64,000 bases of DNA from Mucilaginibacter galii (GTDB taxonomy: Bacteria; Bacteroidota; Bacteroidia; Sphingobacteriales; Sphingobacteriaceae). The DNA lies in NCBI RefSeq assembly GCF_014635825.1, contig NZ_BMDO01000012.1, positions 81,909-145,908 on the forward strand. The letters are read 5' to 3'. Under the pieces are notes generated by a model. The model saw only the letters and a program-made list of their open reading frames with translations, ran no database searches and had not been told where the DNA came from. Shown here piece by piece: positions 52,041 through 61,886 of this stretch (its first letter is position 1; every line of letters starts with the position of its first letter). The position numbers and the translations under genes are program-made.

Positions 52041-54247
52041 TATATGTCTTTGTTAAAAGGTAAAGTAATTTTAAAGGTCGCTCCGGGTTTGTATTCACTT
52101 TGGACTAAATCAACGGAACCTTTCAAAGCTTCAATCCGTTTTTCTACAATGTATAAACCTAAACCTGATCCCCCTTGTTCCGAGGTTCGGGTATTGTAAA
52201 GTCCAAATATCCATTTGGCGTCATCATCGTCAATGCCGGTGCCGTTATCGGAGAAATATAATGTAAAATGTTCGTCATCCAGATAGCCGCTGCATTTAAT
52301 GATTTTATCCGCAGTTCGCTGCAAGGCTTTAATTGAATTTGAAACGAGGTTTTGGAAAATGTCTTCGAAGAATTTTTTATTTGTATTAATTATAAAGTCA
52401 TCTTTGATGTCTACGGTGACTTTGATGCCCTCAGCAGCGAACGTTTGTCGATACGCATCTAAAAGTAAATTTTCTAACAGTTCTTTTACGCTAAAATCTT
52501 CAAAATCAATGTCCGAACTGGCATAACTCAACATAAAATCTGTCACCTTGATTAATGTATTCATTTCGTCATAGATGAGTAACGCATATTGTTTAAAAAG
52601 CGCGTCAAATTTGGCGTTAGGGAAGTTAATTTTAAAGAATTCTGCCATGCGTTTAATTTTTCCAAGAGACGTTCTGATCGCGTGCGATATGTTGGCGGCA
52701 TAATCTTGCAAGGACATCAAACTCAAATACACATTTTCTTTACGAATTACGTCTTTTTGAAATTTCTTTTGCTCATTAATACTTTGGCTGATGACAGAAC
52801 TCAACGAGGTAGCTTGCAATTTCAAAGGTTCTAAAACTTGTTTGAATTGTGGCTTATCCTGAAACCAATCCCTTTCTATTTTTTCAATAGTCCTAGTGAA
52901 AGACTTAACATCCTGTCCAGCCTTGAGCAAATCGCGCTCAACATCAGTTCGGATTAGATCACGTGCATACTTTTTGAAATCGCCAAACACGTCAACCTGG
53001 TCAATAATGAACTCTTTGAGTTTACGATATTCTGGGTTATCAAGAAAATCTTGCCGGTTGGTTGAATCAATGATTTTCGGATTATTGATTTTTGTAATGT
53101 CTAAAACGCCTATGATTTCCCGAGTACTCACTTTATCGAACGCGCTACCCCAGCGTCTTTTATCAATGCCTAAAATGTCGCGCTTTTTGCCAGCATCGTC
53201 TTCGTATTCCGCAAACGGTGTTGCAATAATTCCGTCACGATAGATTTTAATACCGTCAATCCTCGTATCATCATTTTTATAAAGCGTATTGTATCTTCTT
53301 TTCGCGGCTTCGTTAAAATAATAAATACGCAATCTGACCGGGCCAAAGCTTTTAATTTCTGTTAGTTCAGTAACGATCTTGCCGCTATGTCTGTCAAACC
53401 GCATGACTTCCTGAAGACCGGTGGTCTCATCAATACCTACTTCCTTAAAGTAGGTGTAGAACTTAATTGGATCGGGCTTAACCGGTTTATGATGATATTC
53501 CGGATATTCGTTGGAACTGATGAATATGTTGAATGGCGGATTTAAAGGATAAAATGGTGAGGTAAGCCTTGATAACTCCTTATAAAGCCTTTCAATGTCT
53601 TTTGAAGTCCATGGTTCGCTGACTTTTGAGATTATTAATGACGTGCCGTGCTCATTAGGATTAGCATCGGTATAATTGTATAGATTGTCGACGTCAGTAA
53701 ATAGCGACAATTGCGGCTTAGCCTGTTGTTTTGACAAAGACTCATATTCATCCCAATTGATGGTTACGTTAAGCCATTTGTCGTCGTTCAACTCTTTGGT
53801 TTTAATTACAACCCGCTCGCCCAATTTATCTACAGCAAATCTTCCTATTCCTTTTTCGCCGACGAACTTACGGTTAAAAGGCCCAGGAGAATAACTTTTG
53901 GTGCGTTTGCTATTGGTGCCGACTACCATCCACTTATCTCTTATGTCGATAAAAGACATCCCGACCCCGTTGTCAGAAATGATTATTTCGGGACCGATAT
54001 TTTTATCAGGGGCAACGTTATTGAAATATACTACTACTTCAGTTGCGTTAGCATCGTAACAATTTTTTACGAGTTCAAAAACCGCAGTAATGCGATCTGT
54101 GATCAACTCCCTTCCAAGTAATCTGAAGGTGTTGACATCGAAGCGCCAGCGTAGCGAGTTAGCGTTTTTTTTAATTTTGCCCAAATTGCTCGATATGAAT
54201 TTTAATGCTTTTAGCGATTGCCTGGCCCAAATCGACAGGCACTGCAT
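52040..54247 (-). CDS. Double-GHKL ATPase: MORC/Hsp90-like N-terminus plus histidine-kinase C-terminus
   Basis: The frame is 735 residues from the ATG at 54247, overlapping the methyltransferase by 77 bases; a TTG at 54184 (14-base overlap) is a plausible real start because the first 21 residues look like out-of-frame methyltransferase sequence. Residues about 40-240 are an Hsp90/MORC-type ATPase: ELVKNCYDA (N box), SDNGVG, GEKGIGRFA. A middle domain and a coiled-coil follow. Then come a phosphoacceptor helix with His522 (NISHAIRTSLG) and a kinase ATPase domain: FQNLVSNSIKAL, SDNGTGID, GGSGLGLYIV. No membrane segment is seen, so it senses an internal signal. Confidence 0.87.
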   Translation of the reverse strand: MQCLSIWARQSLKALKFISSNLGKIKKNANSLRWRFDVNTFRLLGRELITDRITAVFELVKNCYDANATEVVVYFNNVAPDKNIGPEIIISDNGVGMSFIDIRDKWMVVGTNSKRTKSYSPGPFNRKFVGEKGIGRFAVDKLGERVVIKTKELNDDKWLNVTINWDEYESLSKQQAKPQLSLFTDVDNLYNYTDANPNEHGTSLIISKVSEPWTSKDIERLYKELSRLTSPFYPLNPPFNIFISSNEYPEYHHKPVKPDPIKFYTYFKEVGIDETTGLQEVMRFDRHSGKIVTELTEIKSFGPVRLRIYYFNEAAKRRYNTLYKNDDTRIDGIKIYRDGIIATPFAEYEDDAGKKRDILGIDKRRWGSAFDKVSTREIIGVLDITKINNPKIIDSTNRQDFLDNPEYRKLKEFIIDQVDVFGDFKKYARDLIRTDVERDLLKAGQDVKSFTRTIEKIERDWFQDKPQFKQVLEPLKLQATSLSSVISQSINEQKKFQKDVIRKENVYLSLMSLQDYAANISHAIRTSLGKIKRMAEFFKINFPNAKFDALFKQYALLIYDEMNTLIKVTDFMLSYASSDIDFEDFSVKELLENLLLDAYRQTFAAEGIKVTVDIKDDFIINTNKKFFEDIFQNLVSNSIKALQRTADKIIKCSGYLDDEHFTLYFSDNGTGIDDDDAKWIFGLYNTRTSEQGGSGLGLYIVEKRIEALKGSVDLVQSEYKPGATFKITLPFNKDI

Positions 54248-55268
54248 TGCCTATTTGTCTGGCGATGCTGCCCGAGTTAAACGGCTTGTCAGGGTTAATA
54301 AATTTGTAGTTGGCAGGAAAGCTTTGAAGCAATGCTGCTTCGCGAAGCGTTATCCCACGATCCTGTTCCGGATGACCAAAGCGACCGTTGTTAATGCCAA
54401 TGCAGTAAGTAGTCATAGTGGGAGAGACATCATCCCATTTCATCCTTCCGTAGACGCTGCCAAACAATTTTCCGTTCTCGGTTTTATGACAATTTAATTT
54501 AAGATCGTCGCTCCAATCCCGCCAAAAACCTCCTTCTTCCATAGCCTGGATGCGCCGTTTATTTAATGGCGTTAATTTGCGTGCTTTATGTAACGCGTCT
54601 GATTCATGCGCAACACCGTCCTCTACGGGCGGCAAGTCGCTTATCGCGTCTCGAACCGTACGATAATTCTTGTCGTCAATTGTTTTACGGATCAACGAAA
54701 TCGGTCCTAATTTGGACCCCAATAAAATCAATCGTTTTCTTCTTTGCGGCACGCCATAATCTTGGGCGTTTACAATTTGCCAACTTACATAGTAACCTTT
54801 GTTCTCTAACCTTTTAAGAAAATCATTAAAAACTTTTCCATTATTGAATTTCGCTAAAAGCGGAACGTTTTCCATTGAAATGATATCCGGTTCCGTCGCA
54901 TCGATTAAATTTGAAAAGGAATAGAGCAAGGACCATTTTTCGTCCGCACTTTCTTTAGGCGGCGTAGCATTTTTTTTACTATTGTATATTGAAAACGGCT
55001 GGCAAGGTGCGCAACCCACCAAAATCTTTTTTCGAAATTTCCCGTATAGCTCATTCAGTTGCCCGGGTGTCAGTTTAGTAATATCTTCGTGGATGAACTT
55101 TGCGTCGTTATTCGCTTCATAAGCATAGTCGCAACTTTTATCAAAATCTATACCTGCTACTACGTTAAACTGCTCTTTGACAAACCCGTGTGTTAGCCCT
55201 CCAACCCCACAAAACAGGTCGATTACCCCAAAATCTTTAAATGAATTATTAGTTAATTTGTTGTGCAT
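54171..55268 (-). CDS. DNA (cytosine-5-)-methyltransferase
   Basis: The 365-residue enzyme starts at the ATG at 55268 (MHNKLTNNSFKDFGVIDLFC). Motif I is LFCGVGG, motif IV GCAPCQPFS with catalytic Cys89, motif VI SMENVP, motif VIII QRRKRL, and the C-terminal motif X IGNAVP is intact. The target-recognition part lies between about 190 and 310. No restriction endonuclease gene of a known type is next to it. It is the first gene of module A and overlaps the double-GHKL gene. A vsr gene, now broken, is divergent. Confidence 0.93.
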   Translation of the reverse strand: MHNKLTNNSFKDFGVIDLFCGVGGLTHGFVKEQFNVVAGIDFDKSCDYAYEANNDAKFIHEDITKLTPGQLNELYGKFRKKILVGCAPCQPFSIYNSKKNATPPKESADEKWSLLYSFSNLIDATEPDIISMENVPLLAKFNNGKVFNDFLKRLENKGYYVSWQIVNAQDYGVPQRRKRLILLGSKLGPISLIRKTIDDKNYRTVRDAISDLPPVEDGVAHESDALHKARKLTPLNKRRIQAMEEGGFWRDWSDDLKLNCHKTENGKLFGSVYGRMKWDDVSPTMTTYCIGINNGRFGHPEQDRGITLREAALLQSFPANYKFINPDKPFNSGSIARQIGNAVPVDLGQAIAKSIKIHIEQFGQN

Positions 55269-55395
55269 TAGCAGTTTAGATATTATTCGCAATGCAAAAT
55301 TAACTAAATTATTGGCATTAGTAAAATTTGGGGCTTTTGCAAATTTAATTTTTTCGGGAATGAATTGAGCGGTTCGCAATTATCTTTATCGCGTA

Positions 55396-55802
55396 ATGAA
55401 TATTTTTCAGAATGGTTCATTTGTCGACATAGAAACGCAGTGAATTGATGGCCAAAAATTGGCAGTAAAAAATAATAAACCGGAAATGTTACTGCGTAAA
55501 CTGTTGTGGAATGCTCGTTACCGATACAGTTTGCATGCAAAGGTGTTGCCAGGAAAACCGGATATTATCTTTAAGTCTAATAAAAAAGTTATTTTTATAC
55601 ACGGTTGTTTTGGCATGGGTACGATTGCCGAAAGAACTTAAAACCGAAATCCAGAAAAGACTACTGGGATATTAAGTTGCAGCGGAATAAAATTCGAGAC
55701 CAGGAAATTCGACACAGTTACATGCACTGGGGTGGGCTACTCATATTGGGATGCGAATTGAAGTCGAATGATTTACTGAAACTCTTCGACAACCTTTGTT
55801 GA
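55396..55802 (+). pseudogene. Very short patch repair endonuclease (vsr), disrupted
   Basis: Vsr homology is split over two frames. From the ATG at 55396 a frame runs through VDIETQ, hits an in-frame TGA at 55441-55443 where Vsr proteins have Ser in T-R-S, then continues LAVKNNKPEMLLRKLLW, LPGKPDIIF and VIFIHGCF. At about 55610 the frame must shift by one base (a T run seems one T short) to give FWHGYDCRKNLKPKSRKDYW. Vsr nicks T:G mismatches made by deamination of 5-methylcytosine, so it fits beside the methyltransferase. With two lesions it is probably inactive. Confidence 0.8.
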
Positions 55803-55845
55803 CCAATATCGATATATTTACCTCAACGTTGAACCATCACAAATT

Positions 55846-56397
55846 ATGATAAAATATTTAGCCGAAATTTTTGCGCCTACGGGAATTGCCGCAGTGTTCA
55901 TTTACATCCTAAAAAAACATTTAGAAGCATCTATAGCCCATCGATTTAAAGAACAAGAACTAAAACAAAAATTGGTTCTTGAAGAAGTCGTTCGCAGGCA
56001 AGGGAAAATTTTCGATGAGCAATTCGAAAATGGCAAATTGCTTTGTACTGTTACTTATAGACTTAAAAATCTATGCCACACAATTAGTTATTTCGTTCAA
56101 AAAGGCCAAACTTATAGTCAATTTGAAGATGACTTTAAACAGTTCAGGCAAAATTCCGATCTTTTAGTAGATACACTTTATAGCGATAAAATGATTATGG
56201 AAGATGACGTATTTAAAGTTGTTCATGATTTAAAGCATGCCTGCACGCACTTTACCGACTTGATTATGCGCGCTCACGCGACAAATCGCGACTGCGAGCC
56301 GAGGGAAATTGAGAAAGTTGCAGACAAAATTGAGCAAGCGCATTACCAAGCCCTTGCTATGTATAAACAAGCCGTTGATGGTAAAGTCTTGCAATAG
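55846..56397 (+). CDS. Membrane-anchored coiled-coil protein, unknown
   Basis: The 183-residue protein has one N-terminal membrane helix (IFAPTGIAAVFIYILKKHL), then a long charged helical region (KEQELKQKLVLEEVVRRQ and on) up to the end. No enzyme motif is visible. It lies between the broken vsr and module B, on the same strand as module B but 533 bases before it. It may be an independent island gene or an accessory part of either module. Confidence 0.65.
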   Translation: MIKYLAEIFAPTGIAAVFIYILKKHLEASIAHRFKEQELKQKLVLEEVVRRQGKIFDEQFENGKLLCTVTYRLKNLCHTISYFVQKGQTYSQFEDDFKQFRQNSDLLVDTLYSDKMIMEDDVFKVVHDLKHACTHFTDLIMRAHATNRDCEPREIEKVADKIEQAHYQALAMYKQAVDGKVLQ

Positions 56398-56930
56398 TCA
56401 TAATGATTAAGTTAAATAAGTGACTATAGCAAACGGAATAACTAGGTAAACTTTTTTAAGTCGCAATAATGATTGTATGTGAAAATAAAATAAAAAGAAA
56501 TTTCTCACATCTAAAAAAAATTCTGACAATGGTATTAATTAAGTGAATTTAAAACAGAAGTTATGTTGCAACGGCTTTTCTAAGGTTTGCCGATTACAAA
56601 TTTTGTCGAGGTAACGAGAAAATAAGCAACTCAGATGAATTGTACATGGATTTTTGAACAAATTTCACCATGAATGCCGTTCCAAATAAGTTAGAATCCC
56701 GATTTCAGATTGTTATTGACAACAGATCAATTCAGTTGTTATGTTAGTGCTATTTCTTTATCTAAATAGGATCTTTTACCGGATCGTAGCTAAACTTGTT
56801 TTGATATTGTGAGGATAATAACTGATGGTAGCAGATAGCAAAAAAGACATATAAGATTGTAAATGAATTATTAACAAATATTTAATAAGTTAGTAGTTTC
56901 AACCACATTATATCCGAATCTTATTACCAC
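56398..56930. other. A/T-rich upstream region of module B
   Basis: The 533 bases contain no convincing gene. They are strongly A/T-rich and probably include the promoter of the 1651-residue gene. I could not find a clear TTTG/TAnnTTTG pair or a repeat array. Confidence 0.4.
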
Positions 56931-59900
56931 ATGAATACTGCTGCCAGCCCGATCTGTATTTTAAATGGGATACAACGACTAGTCCCTGCTGAACTTGAGC
57001 TCCGTCTAAAAAAAGAACAGAAAAAGCACCAACTGTTTGATTCCCGCAACTGGAACATCGAAGTACAAAAGAGCGGATTGTTCATTGACCTTTCGCAAGT
57101 ACGCTGGGTAGAGATGACGGCCGCGGGGCAACTGGTTTTGTTGGTCGAACATGCCTTGTACCACCAAATTGCCGTCAGTATTGCTTTCCCTTTAAATGAG
57201 CTAAGTAAGAGCGAGCAGAAGCACCTTCAGAAGTTAGAAATAGAAGACCCCCAGAAATACCAGACCCAGTCAGGATTGTTCGAAAGCTTAAAAAAATTAC
57301 GAATTAAAACATTGAATTACCTTAAAGTGATTCAGTTCGATACCGCTGTAGAATGCCGCCACGTTCCAACCGGCTCGGTCACCAAAATATATGATTTTAA
57401 TTATCAGAAATTCTCTCATCAACAACCAGACCCGGTGCCGGCTGCCAGTGATCCAGCAGCCGACGCTGAACCAGAGGAACGGGCAGCAGGGGTAACTGAA
57501 AAAAACAGCTATAATTACAGACTAATCATTCCGCTGACTTGGATTAAGGCTAGCGACCAAGAGGGCTACTGGTCAGGGTTTGAGGAAATGTTCAATAAAA
57601 TCATTACTCAATCGGAACGCGGATTGGATCATGTCGATGCGCAAGTGATTCGGAATGTGGTGATCTCTGAGCTGGCCAAAAATGTGCTGGAACACTCCGG
57701 CCGCGCGTACGGGCTTTTGGGTGCTGCCCTGCAGGCGACTAACTCTTTATCGAAACCACAGAAGGACGGCTACCTGAGTTTTTCGGATTATCTGCCGATG
57801 GAGCGGCCATACTTTCGCTGGCTGGCGGAGCATAGTGCCAGTTACCTAGCTCTATTTTTTGGAGATTCTGGGACTGGGCTGATCCACAAACTTGAAAGCG
57901 CATATGCTCTACATTCAGGCAGGAACGCTTCCGCACAGGAACAGGTGCTACAATGGTCTTTCGATAAATGGTCGACATGTAAGCTCCAAGAGGAGATTAG
58001 AGGCACCAAAGGGATATATCGCATTCATCGCATTGTCAATAAATATAACGGGATGGTGCTGATTCGTTCAAACACCTCCCTAGGCGGATATTCGAATACT
58101 GGCAGGGATCAGCAGCGATGGCTGTTCAATAGCAATGTCAAAGACCAGCTTACTTTCTTACCTGGGACGGTCCTTAAAATGTATTTTATTCCCTACCGGG
58201 AGATATTAAAAGTCAATACACAACAAAAAGGTACAGCTCCTTCAAATAACCGGCAGTTTGAGTGGACTGCAAAAACGATTACCATCAAACACGCCGACCC
58301 AGCACAAACCTTCAGTGGGTCGCTTGCTCTTCAAAAAATCTTCAGTTCTGATAAAAAGAATCTGCTGGTTATAATGAACGCACCGGCCGGCAAGGAACAT
58401 CCCCAAACTGCTAACGACCAGGTTTTGCTGGACCATATTAAATACCTGTGCTTGGGCCGGCATCCTAACGGGGTAGTTGTTTACGTTGTAAATCGCGATT
58501 GGGATACCCTGGAAGCGAAGATAGATTCTTTGAATCAACTTATTTTTGATCGAAAACTGCCAGCGTCTGAAGCTTTTGGCCCAGATGAAGAAGACGTGTA
58601 TGACCCCATTTTGATACTTGGGCAAGGGGTTCAATATTCGTGGGCTGGTGGCGACCGACATACTATCGACTTGCTGACAGAGTTGTATAATGAACGCACC
58701 GGCGAGAAAAAGCTTACTGAACTTAGCAGTTTCCTGAAACTGGATATGGACGAGCAAACCAAGGTCATCCAGTTTGTCAGCAATGACAACGCGATCATTT
58801 CGATGGACGACGAACATTTACTGCGGATTAACTTCAACGATATTGCCGCCTATTTTTCTGCGCTGTTCCGTAAAAAAGTAAATAATGCTAAACAGGGGAA
58901 AGGTGGCATATATCTGACTCCGAACCTGCGTTACATCAATAAATGGCTTGATACTAGACCCATGATCGATCAGGATTTTCCGGGGTATGCGTTGGCGCTT
59001 TACCTAGTCTATTCCAGGCGAATCGAGGCGTTGCCGGGTCTGCACTATAAGATTTTAATCGACAATTCTGATAATGTCGAACTGGCCGAGCAATTCGCCA
59101 TGTTGGCCGGCATTAGCACCAGTGACGTAGTCAACATTCTGGACGAGATCGACGGCCGCCTACCGCGACGCAATCCCATTTTTGAAAGAGATGACCAAGT
59201 GATTGTGCTGACCACGGTCATTTCCTCCACAGAAACGATTAGGCGCTCTGTCAAATCTATCCAGCGTGACCTGGCTATCCCAATAGCGATCATCGGACTA
59301 ATCAATCAAAGTGAAGACACGGAGATCACGACATGGGGAAAACAAGTGCCGATCATTTCGCTGATCAGCGATACCATGCAGGAAATTAACTCAGAATTGA
59401 TTGATGAGCACCGTAAACTGGGAGACGTCATCTATATCGAACCATTTTCTTTCAAGGCCAATAACTCATCGGCAGGCTCTTCTGTGATTGATGGCGACGT
59501 CATCGCGCTCATTGAATCGACCAGAGCACTGCATTTTAATCATTTTGGCAAAGCTAATGGAAGGCATTTTACCTTCTACCTGAGCCCAGCCAGCATGTTG
59601 AAAGACGAGGCACTTTTCATCCGGCAAATCATTAAGCCATTCGAAGCAAAAGTACGCACTTGGCTAGAAGAAACGAGCATAGATCGATTTGATATCTGGA
59701 TGCCGACACTGGATTTAAAGATGGGTGATCCTTTGGGTACAATTGCTCAATCGCTTATGAGCTCGTTCCCACGGCATAACCGGATTGGAATCTCCCGAAT
59801 TAAAAGGAAGTCGCTTTATGGAGAATGGGCGCTGGCCGATAGCAATACCAGCAGCAGTCATCCCAGCGTGCTTATCATTGACTGGGGAGCACTGACAGGA

Positions 59901-61886
59901 AGTACAATCCAGCAAATGGTCAATTTGGCAACTCGGCAAGGAAAATCGCAAATTTTTGTGTGCGTACTTTTTTCGCAGTTCAGCGATCAGGAACACACTT
60001 TTTACCAGCAGTTGAACAACGTTAAGGTCTACAAAGTTAAACAGGCCGACCTCTTCAGCAGTGACGATCAACTGGAAGAAATATCCGCACGGATACGGGT
60101 AGACTTCATCTACAAATTTCCGCTAAAATATTATGAATCTTTCAATTGCCCAGTATGCGAACATATCAAGGCATTGTCTGAGTTCGAGATCAAAGGCCAT
60201 TTGATGAGCGATTTTAGTCTTAAACGACGAAACAGATTGAAGATCAAAGATAAAAGCATTGCAGATGAAAGCCTCTCGCCCCAGGACTTCTATGCGGATC
60301 TTTCCGAGCAATCATCGGATCTTGATCCCATCCTGATTACTAAAATGTTCAAATTACGCGTGTTACTTCAGGAAGCGATCGAATCGACTGAAATTAGGGA
60401 ACTTATCTATCTTCAACTGATGACGCTTGAATCCGAAATGGCTTCGCAACTCGATGAGGTCAATTCGGATTGTTATGCTTTGCTTTATTTCCTTTCCGTC
60501 GAGATTATGTGGCTCCAAAAACCGCCACTGGTATTTATAAAGATTCGTAAATTGATATCCGCGCTTGCGATCAGGGTCGCGACCCGTGACCGCGAAGAAA
60601 TGGAAAAAGAACTGCTGGATAACCGGACGGTTATCCGATATAAATTTGCCGCAATCAGCGTGTTGCGTTCATCCGATAAACGGCATTTCTGCGAACATAT
60701 ATGGGAGATGTTCGCAAGTTCTAAACTTAATGGCCGTTTTTCAGATAACTTGACTCAAAACTTATTTTACCATATACATTCCCTTCTTCAAAAACAATAT
60801 CATGCGTCTCTCATCTACTACCACGGCATTATCGGCGGTTTGGATTTAATCCTTAATACCGAGAACCCAAATTCCAGTATGGTGTACGTGATTCAGTACC
60901 TAAGGAACCTTGCCAATAAGCGCATGCAAAGTATCAAACTGGAAGGTAAAAGCGACCTCGAACTGGTCGCCAGCCTCAAAAAGGAAATCGAGAACTATAC
61001 TGGTGTCACCGATCATAGCGAGACTTTCGAGGTCTACCGGAGGCTTTCGATCGAGAACATCCTTCAGCCGGTATCGCGTCTGGATCCGAATTCAGCACTA
61101 TATCCCACTCAGTTGGATCAGATTAGACAATGGACAGACGGCCTGGTCACAAAATGGGGTAATGTTAGCGGTTTCATTGAATCCGTCGTCAATAATCACC
61201 TACAAAAATTATCTCATTTTTATAGCTCTAGTTGGTTCAGGCACTATCGGATCCATGAATATTTCCCCCAAGATGAGAACGCGGCATTCGTAGGTTACGA
61301 TGATGAGTTTACTAAGATTATCAATCACCTTGCCAAGCGACCCGCCGATACTAAACTTTATTATGAGCTCTACCGGCAATATTATATCAGGTTGTTGACT
61401 GGCCTATTTTATTCCAGACGTTTGAATCATCAAAATGATTCTAAACTGATCAGTTTGCTCGACCAGGTGCCAACTGACATCAACCAATCTTTACAGAACT
61501 GCATCGGAATATTCATGCAATCGGCGAGCTTGCGTCCGACGGTGCACTTTACGCCAGTTGAACACAAACAGCAGGTATTCTATCCGAGGGAACAATTTGA
61601 GTTTGCGATCAATCAGATCCTGTCCAATGTAATCAAACATCGTAAAGAACTGGAGAACGAACCCTATGAAGTACATATTGGCGTCGCAAAGATTGAAAAT
61701 GCGGATGAACGAGATTTACGCTATCAGATCACTTTGACCAACACTGGAACCACTAATGATAAAAAAAATAAAAACGGTGCATTGCTACAGATCAAGACCG
61801 AGATGACTTTCTTTGGTGCTAACTGCACATTTGACTTTGATACCCATCATGGCGTAAAATTAACATTCTTAAATTATGGAGACTAA
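56931..61886 (+). CDS. Giant STAS-GHKL-PRTase-PRTase-GHKL protein, putative sensor of module B
   Basis: The protein has 1651 residues. Order by eye: a STAS-like segment (LFIDLSQVRWVEMTAAGQLV, about 49-68); a GHKL ATPase with N box VISELAKNVLEHSG (about 243), FFGDSGTG (about 308) and GTKGIYRIH (about 357); a degenerate phosphoribosyltransferase-like half (VIVLTTVISSTETI, about 757); a second with a better PRPP loop (VLIIDWGALTGSTI, about 979); a CPVC knuckle (about 1072); a long helical region; and a terminal kinase-type ATPase with INQILSNVIKH (about 1560). It overlaps the receiver-kinase gene by 11 bases. No membrane segment is seen. Confidence 0.75.
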   Translation: MNTAASPICILNGIQRLVPAELELRLKKEQKKHQLFDSRNWNIEVQKSGLFIDLSQVRWVEMTAAGQLVLLVEHALYHQIAVSIAFPLNELSKSEQKHLQKLEIEDPQKYQTQSGLFESLKKLRIKTLNYLKVIQFDTAVECRHVPTGSVTKIYDFNYQKFSHQQPDPVPAASDPAADAEPEERAAGVTEKNSYNYRLIIPLTWIKASDQEGYWSGFEEMFNKIITQSERGLDHVDAQVIRNVVISELAKNVLEHSGRAYGLLGAALQATNSLSKPQKDGYLSFSDYLPMERPYFRWLAEHSASYLALFFGDSGTGLIHKLESAYALHSGRNASAQEQVLQWSFDKWSTCKLQEEIRGTKGIYRIHRIVNKYNGMVLIRSNTSLGGYSNTGRDQQRWLFNSNVKDQLTFLPGTVLKMYFIPYREILKVNTQQKGTAPSNNRQFEWTAKTITIKHADPAQTFSGSLALQKIFSSDKKNLLVIMNAPAGKEHPQTANDQVLLDHIKYLCLGRHPNGVVVYVVNRDWDTLEAKIDSLNQLIFDRKLPASEAFGPDEEDVYDPILILGQGVQYSWAGGDRHTIDLLTELYNERTGEKKLTELSSFLKLDMDEQTKVIQFVSNDNAIISMDDEHLLRINFNDIAAYFSALFRKKVNNAKQGKGGIYLTPNLRYINKWLDTRPMIDQDFPGYALALYLVYSRRIEALPGLHYKILIDNSDNVELAEQFAMLAGISTSDVVNILDEIDGRLPRRNPIFERDDQVIVLTTVISSTETIRRSVKSIQRDLAIPIAIIGLINQSEDTEITTWGKQVPIISLISDTMQEINSELIDEHRKLGDVIYIEPFSFKANNSSAGSSVIDGDVIALIESTRALHFNHFGKANGRHFTFYLSPASMLKDEALFIRQIIKPFEAKVRTWLEETSIDRFDIWMPTLDLKMGDPLGTIAQSLMSSFPRHNRIGISRIKRKSLYGEWALADSNTSSSHPSVLIIDWGALTGSTIQQMVNLATRQGKSQIFVCVLFSQFSDQEHTFYQQLNNVKVYKVKQADLFSSDDQLEEISARIRVDFIYKFPLKYYESFNCPVCEHIKALSEFEIKGHLMSDFSLKRRNRLKIKDKSIADESLSPQDFYADLSEQSSDLDPILITKMFKLRVLLQEAIESTEIRELIYLQLMTLESEMASQLDEVNSDCYALLYFLSVEIMWLQKPPLVFIKIRKLISALAIRVATRDREEMEKELLDNRTVIRYKFAAISVLRSSDKRHFCEHIWEMFASSKLNGRFSDNLTQNLFYHIHSLLQKQYHASLIYYHGIIGGLDLILNTENPNSSMVYVIQYLRNLANKRMQSIKLEGKSDLELVASLKKEIENYTGVTDHSETFEVYRRLSIENILQPVSRLDPNSALYPTQLDQIRQWTDGLVTKWGNVSGFIESVVNNHLQKLSHFYSSSWFRHYRIHEYFPQDENAAFVGYDDEFTKIINHLAKRPADTKLYYELYRQYYIRLLTGLFYSRRLNHQNDSKLISLLDQVPTDINQSLQNCIGIFMQSASLRPTVHFTPVEHKQQVFYPREQFEFAINQILSNVIKHRKELENEPYEVHIGVAKIENADERDLRYQITLTNTGTTNDKKNKNGALLQIKTEMTFFGANCTFDFDTHHGVKLTFLNYGD

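Noticed and set aside
55600..55620. Programmed frameshift in vsr
   Set aside because: The gene also has an in-frame TGA upstream and no slippery heptamer or downstream hairpin was seen. Simple decay or sequence error explains it better.
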